Source of the DNA: Streptomyces sp. SID10853
GTDB taxonomy: Bacteria; Actinomycetota; Actinomycetes; Streptomycetales; Streptomycetaceae
Assembly: GCF_010548145.1 (NCBI RefSeq)
Contig: NZ_JAAGLN010000010.1
Location: forward strand, 1 to 61,083
DNA: 61,083 nucleotides
Reading direction: 5' to 3'
Below, one piece after another: positions 42,432-51,510 of the stretch (positions within the stretch are counted from its first letter, which is position 1; every line of letters starts with the position of its first letter). Both the position numbers and the translations under genes were made by a program. Under the pieces are notes generated by a model. It did not search any database, had not been told where the DNA came from, and saw nothing but the letters and a program-made list of their open reading frames with translations.

Positions 42432-44021
42432 TCACCAAGGCTGTTGGGTGGAGAAGAATCGGATCCAGAAGTCGGTGTGCGCCCGGTCCGCGACCGGGAC
42501 GGGCCCGAAGGCGGCGCCGATCTCCATGACGCTGCCGGCGTCCGCCGAGAAGGCGGGCCAGTGGGGCAGACCGGCGCCGTTGGGGTCACCGGTGGCGACG
42601 AAGTTGGACCAGTAGGAGGAGAGGGTCCGCGCGATCTCGTGGTCCGTCCCGGTCCACGCCCCGGTGCCGCCCGCCGGGTTGCCGAAGACGTAGTCGATCT
42701 CGGAGCCGTGGGATGCGCGCCGGGGGCCCGCGTCGGCGGCCGTCGTGCGGTGGGTCCAGAAGTAGGTGTGCAGCCCGCCGCTGGCCCGGCGTGTCCAGTC
42801 GGTGCCCCACAGCCAGGTGGAGATACGGGAGTTGTCGCGTGCCGCACAGCTGCTCGCGAGGGCCGCCTCGTCGTCCGTGCGGGCCGGGTAGAGCCGCAGG
42901 AATTCCTCGGCGAGAGCCCCGAACTTCCGCCTGGCCGCCGCGGTGTGCTGGTCGAGCGTCACATGCACGGGAGGCGATCCGGGCCTGACCGTACGACGCC
43001 CGGTGCGCAGGGCCGCGACCATGCTCTGCGGGACGGCCCCGCTCTCGTCGAGGTTGTTCCCGGTGAGGTAGTCGACGTCGTTCTGCAGACCTTTGGTGTA
43101 CGTCTCGTCGTAGCCGGCGGGGATCACCCACCCGTCGACGACGGGACGGAACAGCGGCGGCCCCGCCGCCCCTCCGGTCTCGACTGCCGTGTCCAGCGGA
43201 TGGTGCCCGTCGACCAGCTTCCGCCAGTGCAGGGACCGCAGCTCGGCGATGGTGCGCGCGCCGTGTTCCCGGGTGTACCGGTCCCCGGCGGCCTCGGCGT
43301 CGGCCGACAGACGGTAGGAGGTGGACAGATAGCGGAGTTCCGGATCGCGTGCGTACCTGGCGTGGCTCTGCGCGATCGCACGGCGGAACAGCCCCTTCGC
43401 CTGCGGGGACAGCGCGAGGAAGTTGACCGCGCCGGCGCCCGCCGACTGGCCCGCGACGGTGACCCGGCCTGCGTCGCCGCCGAAGCGCGTGATGTTGTCG
43501 CGCACCCACCGCAGGGCGGCGACGCAGTCGAGCAGCCCGTAGTTCCCGGACGCGCCGTGCTCCGACTCCTCGCTCAGCTCCGGTGTGGCGAGGAAACCGA
43601 AGGCGCCGAGACGGTAGTTGAAGGTGACGACGACGAGGCCCTTGTCCGCCAGCTTCTCGCCGTCGTAGCGGGGATGTGCCCCCGTACCCTCGCGGAAACC
43701 GCCGCCGTAGATCCACACCAGGACCGGGCGGAGTTCCGCGGAGGAGGGCGCGCCCGTCCAGATGTTCAGGCTCAGGCAGTCCTCGCTCATCGGCACGTCG
43801 ACGCCGGTCGCGGCCGCCTCGGTCGGCGCCTGGGGGCACATCGGGCCGAACCGGTCGGCCCGGCGGACCCCCTCCCAGCGTGGCGGCGGCTGCGGCGGCC
43901 GCCACCTCAGGTCGCCGACGGGCGCGGCCGCGTAGGGGATGCCGCGGAAGACGGTGACGGAACGGTTCCGGCACGGTATGCCCTCGACGGGCCCTGCTTC
44001 CGTGTCCACGGTGTGACGCAT
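42432..44021 (-). CDS. Type-B carboxylesterase
   Basis: 529 aa from ATG 44021. Motifs: FRGIPYAAAPVGDLRWRPPQP near the start, SEDCLSLNIW, the oxyanion loop YGGGFREG, and nucleophile VAGQSAGAG. No signal peptide, so it works in the cytoplasm. It could cleave an ester or feruloyl-like aromatic ester brought in by the ABC importer. It begins 26 bp after the GntR gene and precedes the binding protein by 14 bp. Confidence 0.9.
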   Translation of the reverse strand: MRHTVDTEAGPVEGIPCRNRSVTVFRGIPYAAAPVGDLRWRPPQPPPRWEGVRRADRFGPMCPQAPTEAAATGVDVPMSEDCLSLNIWTGAPSSAELRPVLVWIYGGGFREGTGAHPRYDGEKLADKGLVVVTFNYRLGAFGFLATPELSEESEHGASGNYGLLDCVAALRWVRDNITRFGGDAGRVTVAGQSAGAGAVNFLALSPQAKGLFRRAIAQSHARYARDPELRYLSTSYRLSADAEAAGDRYTREHGARTIAELRSLHWRKLVDGHHPLDTAVETGGAAGPPLFRPVVDGWVIPAGYDETYTKGLQNDVDYLTGNNLDESGAVPQSMVAALRTGRRTVRPGSPPVHVTLDQHTAAARRKFGALAEEFLRLYPARTDDEAALASSCAARDNSRISTWLWGTDWTRRASGGLHTYFWTHRTTAADAGPRRASHGSEIDYVFGNPAGGTGAWTGTDHEIARTLSSYWSNFVATGDPNGAGLPHWPAFSADAGSVMEIGAAFGPVPVADRAHTDFWIRFFSTQQPW

Positions 44022-44047
44022 GGGGTCCTTCCGGCCCCGGCGCCGCT

Positions 44048-44740
44048 TCAGGTGGCTGGCGTCACCGGGGACTTGTCCAACAGCAGCGCCCTGCGGGCGG
44101 AGCCGACGTGATGGCGCATCGCCGCGAGGGCGGCGTCGGGGTTGCGGGTGACAATGGCGAAAAAGATGACCTGGTGTTCCTCCATCGACCCGGTTCGCGG
44201 GTGCTGTACGGAGAGATTGCGGTACTGGCGCATCACCAGGGGGTAGAGCAGCGTGTCGTAGGCGCGGGCGAGGGTCGTCTGGTGCGCGGCGTGCTTGATC
44301 TGCTGGTGGAAGCGGCGGTTGCCGCGGGAGTAGGAGTCCTGGTCCCCGCGGGACCGCGCCTCCTCCATCTCCTGGAGGGTTCGGCGCATGTCCTCGATCT
44401 CCTCTTCGGTGGCCCGCTCCGCCGCCTTGCCTGCGAGGGCCGACTCCAGCGTTTCGCGGGCCTCCAGGATGTCCGCCGCCTCCTCCGGGGAGAAGCTCCT
44501 CGTCCGTACCCCGCGATTGACCTCGCTGGTGACGTAGCCCTCCTGCGTCAGCCGCACCAGCGCGCTGCGCATCGTACTGCGGGAGACGTTGAACATCCTG
44601 GTCAGGTCCGCCTCGGTCAACCGTGTGCCGGGTTCGATGCTCCCCGACAGCAGCAGTGCGCGAAGACCCTCGTACGCCTGGCTGTAGCGGGTGCCCGGCG
44701 TCTTCGCCCCGGAATCCGCACCGATGCTGTCGCTGTCCAC
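44048..44740 (-). CDS. GntR-family regulator with FCD domain
   Basis: 230 aa from GTG 44740; the longer frame is a shadow. The winged helix reads YEGLRALLLSGSIEPGTRLTE and FNVSRSTMRSALVRLTQEGYV; the FCD domain has ILEARETLESALAGKAAERA, FHQQIKHAAHQTTLARAYD and a late EEHQVIFFAIVTRNPDAA with the metal/ligand His residues. FadR/VanR-type regulators of this sort respond to aromatic or organic acids. It lies inside the operon it probably controls, through TTGTCCGACAA sites at 55464 and 39083. Confidence 0.9.
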   Translation of the reverse strand: MDSDSIGADSGAKTPGTRYSQAYEGLRALLLSGSIEPGTRLTEADLTRMFNVSRSTMRSALVRLTQEGYVTSEVNRGVRTRSFSPEEAADILEARETLESALAGKAAERATEEEIEDMRRTLQEMEEARSRGDQDSYSRGNRRFHQQIKHAAHQTTLARAYDTLLYPLVMRQYRNLSVQHPRTGSMEEHQVIFFAIVTRNPDAALAAMRHHVGSARRALLLDKSPVTPAT

Positions 44741-44807
44741 CTTGGCCGCCTTTGCCTTCTGTAGGGATGAGATCCGAGGCGGGAACCCTAGCCGACGGCA
44801 TGTTCCA

Positions 44808-45668
44808 TCAGCTCCCGTATCCGCCCAGGGACGGGTACAGACGCCGGGCCGTTCCCGCGAAGATCTCCTGCTGGTCCCGCTCCGGCAGCCCCGCGAGGAC
44901 CTTCCGGGCGAGGTCGAGGAGTTCCGGCATGGTCTGCTCGGCCGCCGGGCAGTTCGACCCCCAGGCGATCCGCTCCGCCCCGAACGCTCCGACGACCGGG
45001 CCGAGGAAGTCACCGGCCTGCTCCCCGGCGTCCAGCAGCCGTTCCAGGTTGCGGTGGGTGAGTTTGAGGTGCAGGCCCGGGTGGGCCGCGAGTGCCGCGA
45101 CCTCGGCACCGGCGCGGGCGGGCGACGCTTCGATGTCGGGGTAGCCGATGTGATCGAGGAGCACCTGCACGCCGGGGAACCGCTCCAGGAGTTCCACCAG
45201 CTGCCCGGTGGCAGGCCCGAGCCGCATCTGGAGGCAGACCGGCAGGCCGAGTTCCCCGGCCTGCTCCCAGAAGGGGAAGGTCTCCGGGGCGACGAACCAC
45301 TCCCCCTGTGTGGGCACGGTACTGCCGCTGGTGAACAGCCGCACACCGGCCAGGCCGCCTTCGCCGACCGCGGCCCTGAGGTCAGCGGCAGCCTCCGGAC
45401 GCAGCGGGTCGACCGTGCCGACCGCGACGAAGCGCTCCGGCCGGTGACGGCTGCTGTCGAGGACGTACGAGTTGTCGTAGCCGTAGTGCGTGGTGGCCTG
45501 GACCAGGACGGCCTGGCCGATGCCGGTCTCGTCCATGCGGCTGACCATGCCTTCGGCGGTCACCGGCCGGGTCGCGGCCCACTTCGACTGCTTGCCCCCG
45601 AGCGGGGCCTCGGGGTAGCCGGTCCGGTCTTCGGAGATGATGTGGCAGTGTGCGTCGACGATGTCCAC
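44808..45668 (-). CDS. Amidohydrolase-2 family hydrolase, LigI-like
   Basis: 286 aa from GTG 45668, after AAGGGAG. VDIVDAHCHIISED gives the HxH metal pair; later LLDHIGYPDIEAS, LHLKLTHRNLERLL and RIAWGSNCPAAEQT match the 2-pyrone-4,6-dicarboxylate lactonase (LigI)/rhamnonolactonase shape. LigI opens the pyrone formed in protocatechuate 4,5-cleavage to give 4-oxalomesaconate, the substrate of the LigJ encoded in this operon. That link is attractive but not proven. Confidence 0.75.
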   Translation of the reverse strand: MDIVDAHCHIISEDRTGYPEAPLGGKQSKWAATRPVTAEGMVSRMDETGIGQAVLVQATTHYGYDNSYVLDSSRHRPERFVAVGTVDPLRPEAAADLRAAVGEGGLAGVRLFTSGSTVPTQGEWFVAPETFPFWEQAGELGLPVCLQMRLGPATGQLVELLERFPGVQVLLDHIGYPDIEASPARAGAEVAALAAHPGLHLKLTHRNLERLLDAGEQAGDFLGPVVGAFGAERIAWGSNCPAAEQTMPELLDLARKVLAGLPERDQQEIFAGTARRLYPSLGGYGS

Positions 45669-45736
45669 GTGTGGTGCTCCCTTGTCTTTGGGTGGGTTCC
45701 GTACGGGTGTCTCGGGTGGGTTCCGTACGGGCCGGC

Positions 45737-46720
45737 TCAGGCGTCGGGGAAGTCGCCGGCGGCGAACAGCGAGCGCAGGTCGGTGGGGAAGTCCGCGTCG
45801 AGCAGGCCCTGTTCCCCGGCGAACCGCACCATCGCGTGCAGGCTGGGGTCGTTGGCCCTGATGCCGTACGGGACGGGGTCGCCGCCGATCGCTGCTCCCT
45901 GCCGGGCCAGCCGGGGCACCGCCGACCACTCGGGCCGGTCCGCGAGGTGCCGGCGCTTGCTCTCCGCGAACGCGGCGTACAGCTTGGCCGGCAGGCCGGG
46001 GTCGCGCTCCACGAGCTCGGTGCGCACCGAGATCAGCGAGTGCAGCGGGTAGACACCGGTCCGCACGTAGTGATCCACGGCGAGCGTGCCGGCTTCCGGG
46101 AAGAGCGGGTAGGGGCTGTCGTCGCTCCCGGGCTCCGGCTCGGCGGCCGCCGTCCAGCCGGCCTTGGGCGCGCCCGCCCGTCCCGTTCCGGCGTTCCCGG
46201 TCAGCGCGGCGTCGATCTCTCCGGCGCGCAGCAGCTCGCCCAGCGAGCGGCCGTCGGTGACGCGCTCGACGTTGGCCGGGATGCGGCCCTCGACATGGTC
46301 GTCGTCGTCCACCACCCAGGTGATCTTGTCGATGTCCACCCCGTACTCGTCACGCAGCACGCCACGCACCCACACACCGGTGCTCACCGAGTAGGCGCGC
46401 ACGCCGACCCGGCGTCCCTCCAGGTCCCGCGGCACGCGGATGCCGGAGTGGGCGGCGCACTGCACGTCGCCGTGGTGGAAGCGCCGGTTGAGGAACACCG
46501 GAATCGCGGTGAGCGGGACCCCTGCCTGACGTGCCATCAGGTACGAGACCGGTGCCAGCTCGCACACGTCGAACTCCAGGTCCCTGATCATCCGCCGGTA
46601 GGCGCCGATGACCGGCTTGACCTCCACCGGCTCGACCGCATAGCCCTCCGTCTCGACATCGCCGTCCAGCAGCGGCTGTGCGTGCGGGAACTCTCCGACG
46701 ACCACCGTGAGCTTGTCCAT
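45737..46720 (-). CDS. Pht5-like (4,5-dihydroxyphthalate decarboxylase family) protein, paralogue C
   Basis: 327 aa; AAAGGAC upstream. No signal peptide. Family text: LTVVVGEFPHAQPLLDGDVETEGY, RMIRDLEFDVCELAPVSYLMA, IPVFLNRRFHHGDVQC and RRVGVRAYSVSTGVWVRG. 4,5-Dihydroxyphthalate decarboxylases have a periplasmic-binding-protein fold turned into a cytoplasmic enzyme. This is one of three paralogues in the operon and the one nearest the Pht5 pattern. The real substrate is likely an aromatic dicarboxylate. Confidence 0.75.
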   Translation of the reverse strand: MDKLTVVVGEFPHAQPLLDGDVETEGYAVEPVEVKPVIGAYRRMIRDLEFDVCELAPVSYLMARQAGVPLTAIPVFLNRRFHHGDVQCAAHSGIRVPRDLEGRRVGVRAYSVSTGVWVRGVLRDEYGVDIDKITWVVDDDDHVEGRIPANVERVTDGRSLGELLRAGEIDAALTGNAGTGRAGAPKAGWTAAAEPEPGSDDSPYPLFPEAGTLAVDHYVRTGVYPLHSLISVRTELVERDPGLPAKLYAAFAESKRRHLADRPEWSAVPRLARQGAAIGGDPVPYGIRANDPSLHAMVRFAGEQGLLDADFPTDLRSLFAAGDFPDA

Positions 46721-46774
46721 ACCCTGTCCTTTGCTGTGTCTGTGATTCTGGTCCGACTGCCCGCGCTGCGGTCT

Positions 46775-47653
46775 TCAGCCGCCGAGGCGGGCCGCCGGTA
46801 CGCCGAGCGCCGCGCAGGTCCGCTCGACGAGTTCGTCGTAGTCCACCGCGCGCGGGATCACGTCCTGCTCCAGCGCGTAGGCGGCCGCCTTGGTGAACGC
46901 GGCGCGCAGCCCCTCGAAGCCCACGGGGTGCAGGGCGACCGGCCCGCCCTCCTCCTTCGCCGTGAGCACCTCCCGCATCGCGTCGTACGCGGCGAGGACG
47001 GCGGCCGGGTGTTCGGCGGCGGCTGCCTCGGACACCCCGACCACATGGTTGACCGGGATGAACCCCTGGGCCTTCGACCACTGTTCGGCGACCTCATGGG
47101 CGTTGTCGACCGCGGTGCGGATGCGGTCGTCGGAGGGCAGTTCGTTGCCCATGACCCCGAAGTCGACCCGGCCCTCCAGGAAGTCAGCGGGCAGCTTGGC
47201 CCCCTGCGGCGCCCGTGTCACCCAGGACGGGTCCTCGGCACCCTCGACGTGGTGGCCCTCGTACGTCGTCCAGTTCGCCTTGCGCAGGTCGACCCCGTAC
47301 TGCTCGGTGAGGAATCCGCGCATCCACACCCCGGTCGTCTGGCTCCAGGCGCGGACTCCGACGCTGTGGCCCTCCACGTCGGCGACCGACAGTTTGCCGA
47401 GGGTCACCAGGGTCTGGTGCTGGTGGCGTCCGAGGGTCGTGACGGGCAGCAGCAGCACCGGCTTGCCGTAGGCGAGGGCCTGCAGAACGGTCACGATCGC
47501 CAGTTCACACAGGTCCACGTCCGAGTCGTTCACAAAACCCCGGGAAGCCCTGTGCACCGGCTTGATGTCGACACGCTCCGGCTCCGAACCCGCTTCGCGG
47601 GCCGCCGAAAGCGCGGCAGCCGCGAGATCCTCACGGCCGAGCACCAACTTCAT
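46775..47653 (-). CDS. Pht5-like protein, paralogue B
   Basis: 292 aa from ATG 47653, after GAGGAG. It lacks the usual N-terminal strand, starting MKLVLGREDLAAAALSAARE, but keeps DVDLCELAIVTVLQAL, LLPVTTLGRHQHQTLV, VGVRAWSQTTGVWMRGFL and EQYGVDLRKANW. It is the most divergent of the three in its first 45 residues, so it may have lost or changed the active site. No signal peptide. Spaced 54 bp from paralogue C and 33 bp from the DUF3500 gene. Confidence 0.7.
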   Translation of the reverse strand: MKLVLGREDLAAAALSAAREAGSEPERVDIKPVHRASRGFVNDSDVDLCELAIVTVLQALAYGKPVLLLPVTTLGRHQHQTLVTLGKLSVADVEGHSVGVRAWSQTTGVWMRGFLTEQYGVDLRKANWTTYEGHHVEGAEDPSWVTRAPQGAKLPADFLEGRVDFGVMGNELPSDDRIRTAVDNAHEVAEQWSKAQGFIPVNHVVGVSEAAAAEHPAAVLAAYDAMREVLTAKEEGGPVALHPVGFEGLRAAFTKAAAYALEQDVIPRAVDYDELVERTCAALGVPAARLGG

Positions 47654-47686
47654 GTGTCTCTCCTCTTTGTTCACGGGAACCGGGGC

Positions 47687-48862
47687 TCAGGACTGGTCGG
47701 GGTGCGCCGTCCGCGGCCTGTGGTGCCGCTCGTGGTGCTGCCGCAGCAGGTCGGCGCCGAAGTCGTTGCCGTTGGGGGTGCGGACGATGGTGTGGATGTG
47801 CCGGCGTGAGGGGTAGTCGTTGTCGAAGAGCACGCCGGCCATGTGCTCGAACTCGATGAGGATCACCGGGCTGTGCAGGCGGTAGTAGAAGGTGCCGTCG
47901 GGATCCCCGGCCCAGCCGAAGCGGGTGTCCCCCTCGTGGGCCAGCACCTCCGCCATACGCGCCCTGGCGTGCTGGTCACCGGCTCGGTTCACGTACAGGC
48001 CGAGGAGCTGGAGCGCGGTGTCCCGTTGTCCCGAGGACATCTCGGCGAGCCGCAGCCCCTGGTAGTCGAGCTCCCAGTTGTCCCGGAAGGCGCCGACGAG
48101 CAGCTCCTGCGGCATCGTGTCCGCGATGACCGCCCGCTCCCGCTGTCGTCCGTCGAGCCGGGTGAACAGCTCGTGGCCGAGTGCCTCCTCGCCCCGGAAC
48201 GCCACGGTCCCCGCGTACTTCCCTGACCCGGCGATCACCGGCTCCGCGCCGAGGAAGGAGGGGGTGAGGACCATCTGGTCCCCGACGAAGACGCAGTTGA
48301 TGTTGACGTGGTGCCCGTCCAGCTGCCAGCCCCACGGGCCGCCGTTCTCCGGCTCGCCGTAGAGGGAGAACCAGTACAGCCACTCGTTGAGCCCGTGTGT
48401 GTTGTCGCTCAGCTCGCCGATGGTGAGGTTGAGGTGCATCAGGTCGACCGTCTGGCGGTACCCGTCCACGCTGAGGCTCTCCCTGATGACGGCCAGGGCC
48501 CGCTCGCGCCCCGCGTCGTCGAGGTCCTCCAGCAATATGCCGTGGCGCAGGAAGTAGCGGGCGCCGTTGTTCCAGTGGCGCCAGCTCACGTCGTCCATCG
48601 GGAAGCGGCCGCCGGCGAGCTGTTGCTCCGTCAGGCCGGCCAGGTAGTCCTCCGCCGCCCGGTGCACCCGGGTGACGTCCGCGCCCGTGTCGCGCAGTGG
48701 GAACAGTCCTGGCCTGATGCCGTCCGACGTGGCCACCCCGCGGAAGGGTTCGTTGGCCGCCTTCACCCGCCAGGCGACCTTGTCGAGCAGGTCGGGTGTC
48801 CAGATCTCCGGCTCGCGCGTGGGCGGGTTGCCCCGCTTGCGCAGCCCTACCGGCTCTCTCAT
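47687..48862 (-). CDS. DUF3500 protein
   Basis: 391 aa from ATG 48862 with AAAGGAGG. Family features: RFPMDDVSWRHWNN near residue 85, GEPENGGPWGWQLDGHHVNINCVFVGDQ (around 185-212) and a late FYYRLHSPVILIEFEH with paired His and Glu, then a C-terminal NGNDFGADLLRQHHE. The His/Glu pairs suggest a metal site. DUF3500 has no assigned function; it is placed here between two Pht5-like genes, which implies a role in the same pathway. Confidence 0.85.
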   Translation of the reverse strand: MREPVGLRKRGNPPTREPEIWTPDLLDKVAWRVKAANEPFRGVATSDGIRPGLFPLRDTGADVTRVHRAAEDYLAGLTEQQLAGGRFPMDDVSWRHWNNGARYFLRHGILLEDLDDAGRERALAVIRESLSVDGYRQTVDLMHLNLTIGELSDNTHGLNEWLYWFSLYGEPENGGPWGWQLDGHHVNINCVFVGDQMVLTPSFLGAEPVIAGSGKYAGTVAFRGEEALGHELFTRLDGRQRERAVIADTMPQELLVGAFRDNWELDYQGLRLAEMSSGQRDTALQLLGLYVNRAGDQHARARMAEVLAHEGDTRFGWAGDPDGTFYYRLHSPVILIEFEHMAGVLFDNDYPSRRHIHTIVRTPNGNDFGADLLRQHHERHHRPRTAHPDQS

Positions 48863-48940
48863 CGCTGCTCCTCCTTTCGGTGTTCCGGTCTTGCTTCACC
48901 AGTGCGCCGCCGGGCGGCGCACCCCCTGTGTGCGGCCCCC

Positions 48941-49858
48941 TCAGCTGTCGAGGAAGGCCGTCTTCCGCTCCGCCTCCGCGACATCCACCGGTTCCGCGAT
49001 GAGGCTCTGCTCCAGGGCGTACCGTCCGGCGATCTCCACACAGGCGGTCAGCGATGTGCCCCACCCGGCCGCGACCGCGCGCCCCGCGGGTGAGTCGTCA
49101 CGCTCGCCCGCGGTGTCCGCGATGGCCTTCCGCAGGGACCGGTAGAAGGCGAGCACGGCGTCGGGACGGGTACGCAGGACGTCGTCGCGCACCACCAGCA
49201 GATGGTTCGCCGGGATCGTTCCGTGCCGCTGCGCCCACGCCAGGCCGGCGTTCTCGGCGTCCGCCACGAGCGGGACAAGTCCCGCGCCCTGTCCGCCGAT
49301 CGCCTTGGGGCCCAGGACCGCCGCGGAGACGTCGTGGGAGCGCAGCAGGTCCACGACCCGCCCGGCATCCGACCGTTCCACGTACGGAGGGTTGACGTAC
49401 TGGGCGACATGGACGTCCTCGGTGGTCACCCAGGTGACGTCGGACGACCTGACCCCGTACTCCTCCTGCAGCCAGCCCCGCACCCACAGACCGGTGGTCT
49501 GGCCGTACGCGCGGACGCCCACGCGCCGGCCGGCGAGATCCCCGGGGCCGGTCTCCGGGGAGTCCGGCAGCCGGGTCAGGGAGCGGTGGTGGGTGCCTCC
49601 CACCAGCACCACGGGCAACAGCGTCACCGGCACACCGGCGTCCCGGGCCTGGAGGTAGGTGGCCATCGGCATCTCGCAGATGTCGTAGGCCAGTTCGCGG
49701 ACCATCCGCGCGAAGGCCGGGGGCAGCGGGGCGGACTCCAGGTACCGGCAGTCCACGCCGTCCACCGGGACGGTCCCGTCCTTCAGCGGCCGGGTGTGCG
49801 GGTAGTTGCCCAGCAGTACGTCCAGCGCCGCCGGCTGAGCCCCGCCCACGCCGCTCAC
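48941..49858 (-). CDS. Pht5-like protein, paralogue A
   Basis: 305 aa from GTG 49858, overlapping the ThDP-enzyme stop as GTGA. Text: LDVLLGNYPHTRPLKDGTVPVDGV, FARMVRELAYDICEMPMATYLQ, VVLVGGTHHRSLTRL and RRVGVRAYGQTTGLWVRGWL. No signal peptide. It shares with the other two the core RVGVRAxxxTTGxWxRG and a YALEQ motif near the end. Coupled to the thiamine-diphosphate enzyme, so the two products may act in sequence or as a complex. Confidence 0.75.
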   Translation of the reverse strand: MSGVGGAQPAALDVLLGNYPHTRPLKDGTVPVDGVDCRYLESAPLPPAFARMVRELAYDICEMPMATYLQARDAGVPVTLLPVVLVGGTHHRSLTRLPDSPETGPGDLAGRRVGVRAYGQTTGLWVRGWLQEEYGVRSSDVTWVTTEDVHVAQYVNPPYVERSDAGRVVDLLRSHDVSAAVLGPKAIGGQGAGLVPLVADAENAGLAWAQRHGTIPANHLLVVRDDVLRTRPDAVLAFYRSLRKAIADTAGERDDSPAGRAVAAGWGTSLTACVEIAGRYALEQSLIAEPVDVAEAERKTAFLDS

Positions 49859-51510
49859 ACGTCCTCGCCGTACTGGATACGGCGGTACGGGGTGCTGAGC
49901 ACCTCACGGGTGATGCGGACGTCGATCACGGTGGGCCTGGGGGCCCGTACGTACTCCGCCAGGGCGTCGCGCAGCTCCTGCGGGGTGCGGACCGTGGCCC
50001 CGCCGCCGCCGAGTGCCCGGGCGACCGTGCCCAGTTCGGGTGTGGAGATGGTCGCCAGGTCCGGGTCGAGTCCCTTCGCCTTCGCCTTGTGGTATTCGGC
50101 GCCGAGGCCCTGGTCGTTCATCACGACGACCAGCAGGGGGATGTCGTACCGGCACGCCGTCTCGAACTCGGACAGGTGCATGATGAAGCTCGCGTCGCCC
50201 TCGACCACGAAGCCGGGCTTGTTGCCCCGCGCGACCATCTGGCCCATGGCGATCAGCGGGGCCTGGCCGATGGCGCCGAACATGCCGTAGTTGGAGAGCA
50301 CGTCGCGGGAGCGCTGGAAGAGCATGGTGCCGAAGTCGGTCTGGTGGCCGCTGCCCAGCACCAGCCCCATCTCGCCGGGGAGTTCGTGGTCGAGGATCCA
50401 GATCGCCTCGCGCGGGTCGAGGCGTCCCGGCTCGCGGACGTAGTCGGCCGGCTGCTGGGCCCGGGCGCTCAGATGCCGCTGGACCTGGTCGGTGTGGAAG
50501 CCCTCCAGCCGGACGGACCGCTCAGCCAGCACCCGGGTCAGCTCGGTGAGGGCGGTGACCGCGTCGGCCTGCAGATAGCAGTCCGCCCTCCGGCCGTTGC
50601 CCATGACCAGATGCGGGGCGGTGTCGATCTGGACGTACTTGGCCTCGGGGTAGAGGTAGCCGCTCTCGATGGTGTAGTGGTTCAGGCTGGCGCCCACCGC
50701 GATCACGCAGTCGGCCTCCTGGAGCAGTTCCATCGACGTCTTGTCGCCGAACAGCCCGGACAGACCGACGTGGAACTCGGTGCGGTCGCACAGCCAGTTC
50801 TTCGCCTGGAGGGTGGTGGCCAGCAGGGCGCCGGTCCGCTCCTGGAGGGCGAGGATCTCCTCGCCGGAGTCCGCCCCGCGCGCACCGCGCCCCGCGATGA
50901 TCACCACACGCTTGGCGTCCTGGATCAGGTCGCAGGCGGCCTCGATCCCCGCCGGGTCCGGCAGCAGCCGGGGCCTCTCGATCAGGGCGGTGGACGGTAC
51001 GTAGTCCTCGTCGTAGTCGTCCAGGTCGGCGACCTGGACGTCGAAGGGCGCGCTGATCATGACCGGCCTGGACTCGGTCCGCGCCCGGTAGAAGGCGCTT
51101 CGCACGGCCTCCTGGGCGTTCTCGGGCCGGGTGACCTGGATGAACTCGCACTCGATCGCGGCGGCGAAGCGACGCTGGTCGAGGTACTGGGTGGCCCCCT
51201 CGTCCCCCAGCGGTGTCTCCCCGCAGAAGGCGACCAGCGGGGTGCCCGCCCGGCTCGCGCAGAGCATCGAGGTGGCCAGCTGCGAGACACCGGGGCCGCT
51301 GGTCGTGGTGACCACGCCCGGCTGTCCCGTGCCACGGGCCCAGCCGTCCGCCATACCGAGGCCGGAACCCTCGTGCCGCACCTCGTACAACCGCACGCCG
51401 CGGTCGGCGAGTGCGGCCATCCAGTGCATGTTGGCGTCGCCCATCATGCCGAAGACATCGCTGGTGCCTTCCTTGACGAACGCCTCGGCCAGTGCTTCGT
51501 AGACCTTCAC
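49855..51510 (-). CDS. Thiamine-diphosphate-dependent enzyme (acetolactate synthase/benzoylformate decarboxylase superfamily)
   Basis: 551 aa from GTG 51510, after AAGGAG, overlapping the LigJ stop as GTGA. Catalytic Glu 47 lies in YEVRHEGSGLGMADGWAR. Three domains: the N-terminal Pyr domain, a central FAD-like fold domain (GRGARGADSGEEIL), and the C-terminal domain with the GD...N diphosphate site starting EGDASFIMHL and ending VVVMNDQGLGAEYHK. The LGSGHQTDFG segment replaces the usual active-site loop. It probably decarboxylates or joins a 2-oxo acid; which one is not evident. Confidence 0.85.
   Translation of the reverse strand: MKVYEALAEAFVKEGTSDVFGMMGDANMHWMAALADRGVRLYEVRHEGSGLGMADGWARGTGQPGVVTTTSGPGVSQLATSMLCASRAGTPLVAFCGETPLGDEGATQYLDQRRFAAAIECEFIQVTRPENAQEAVRSAFYRARTESRPVMISAPFDVQVADLDDYDEDYVPSTALIERPRLLPDPAGIEAACDLIQDAKRVVIIAGRGARGADSGEEILALQERTGALLATTLQAKNWLCDRTEFHVGLSGLFGDKTSMELLQEADCVIAVGASLNHYTIESGYLYPEAKYVQIDTAPHLVMGNGRRADCYLQADAVTALTELTRVLAERSVRLEGFHTDQVQRHLSARAQQPADYVREPGRLDPREAIWILDHELPGEMGLVLGSGHQTDFGTMLFQRSRDVLSNYGMFGAIGQAPLIAMGQMVARGNKPGFVVEGDASFIMHLSEFETACRYDIPLLVVVMNDQGLGAEYHKAKAKGLDPDLATISTPELGTVARALGGGGATVRTPQELRDALAEYVRAPRPTVIDVRITREVLSTPYRRIQYGEDV

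Noticed and set aside
44073..44083. TTGTCCAACAG, a near match to the GntR operator
   Set aside because: Two mismatches, and it lies inside the GntR coding region encoding LLLDKSP, not in a promoter.
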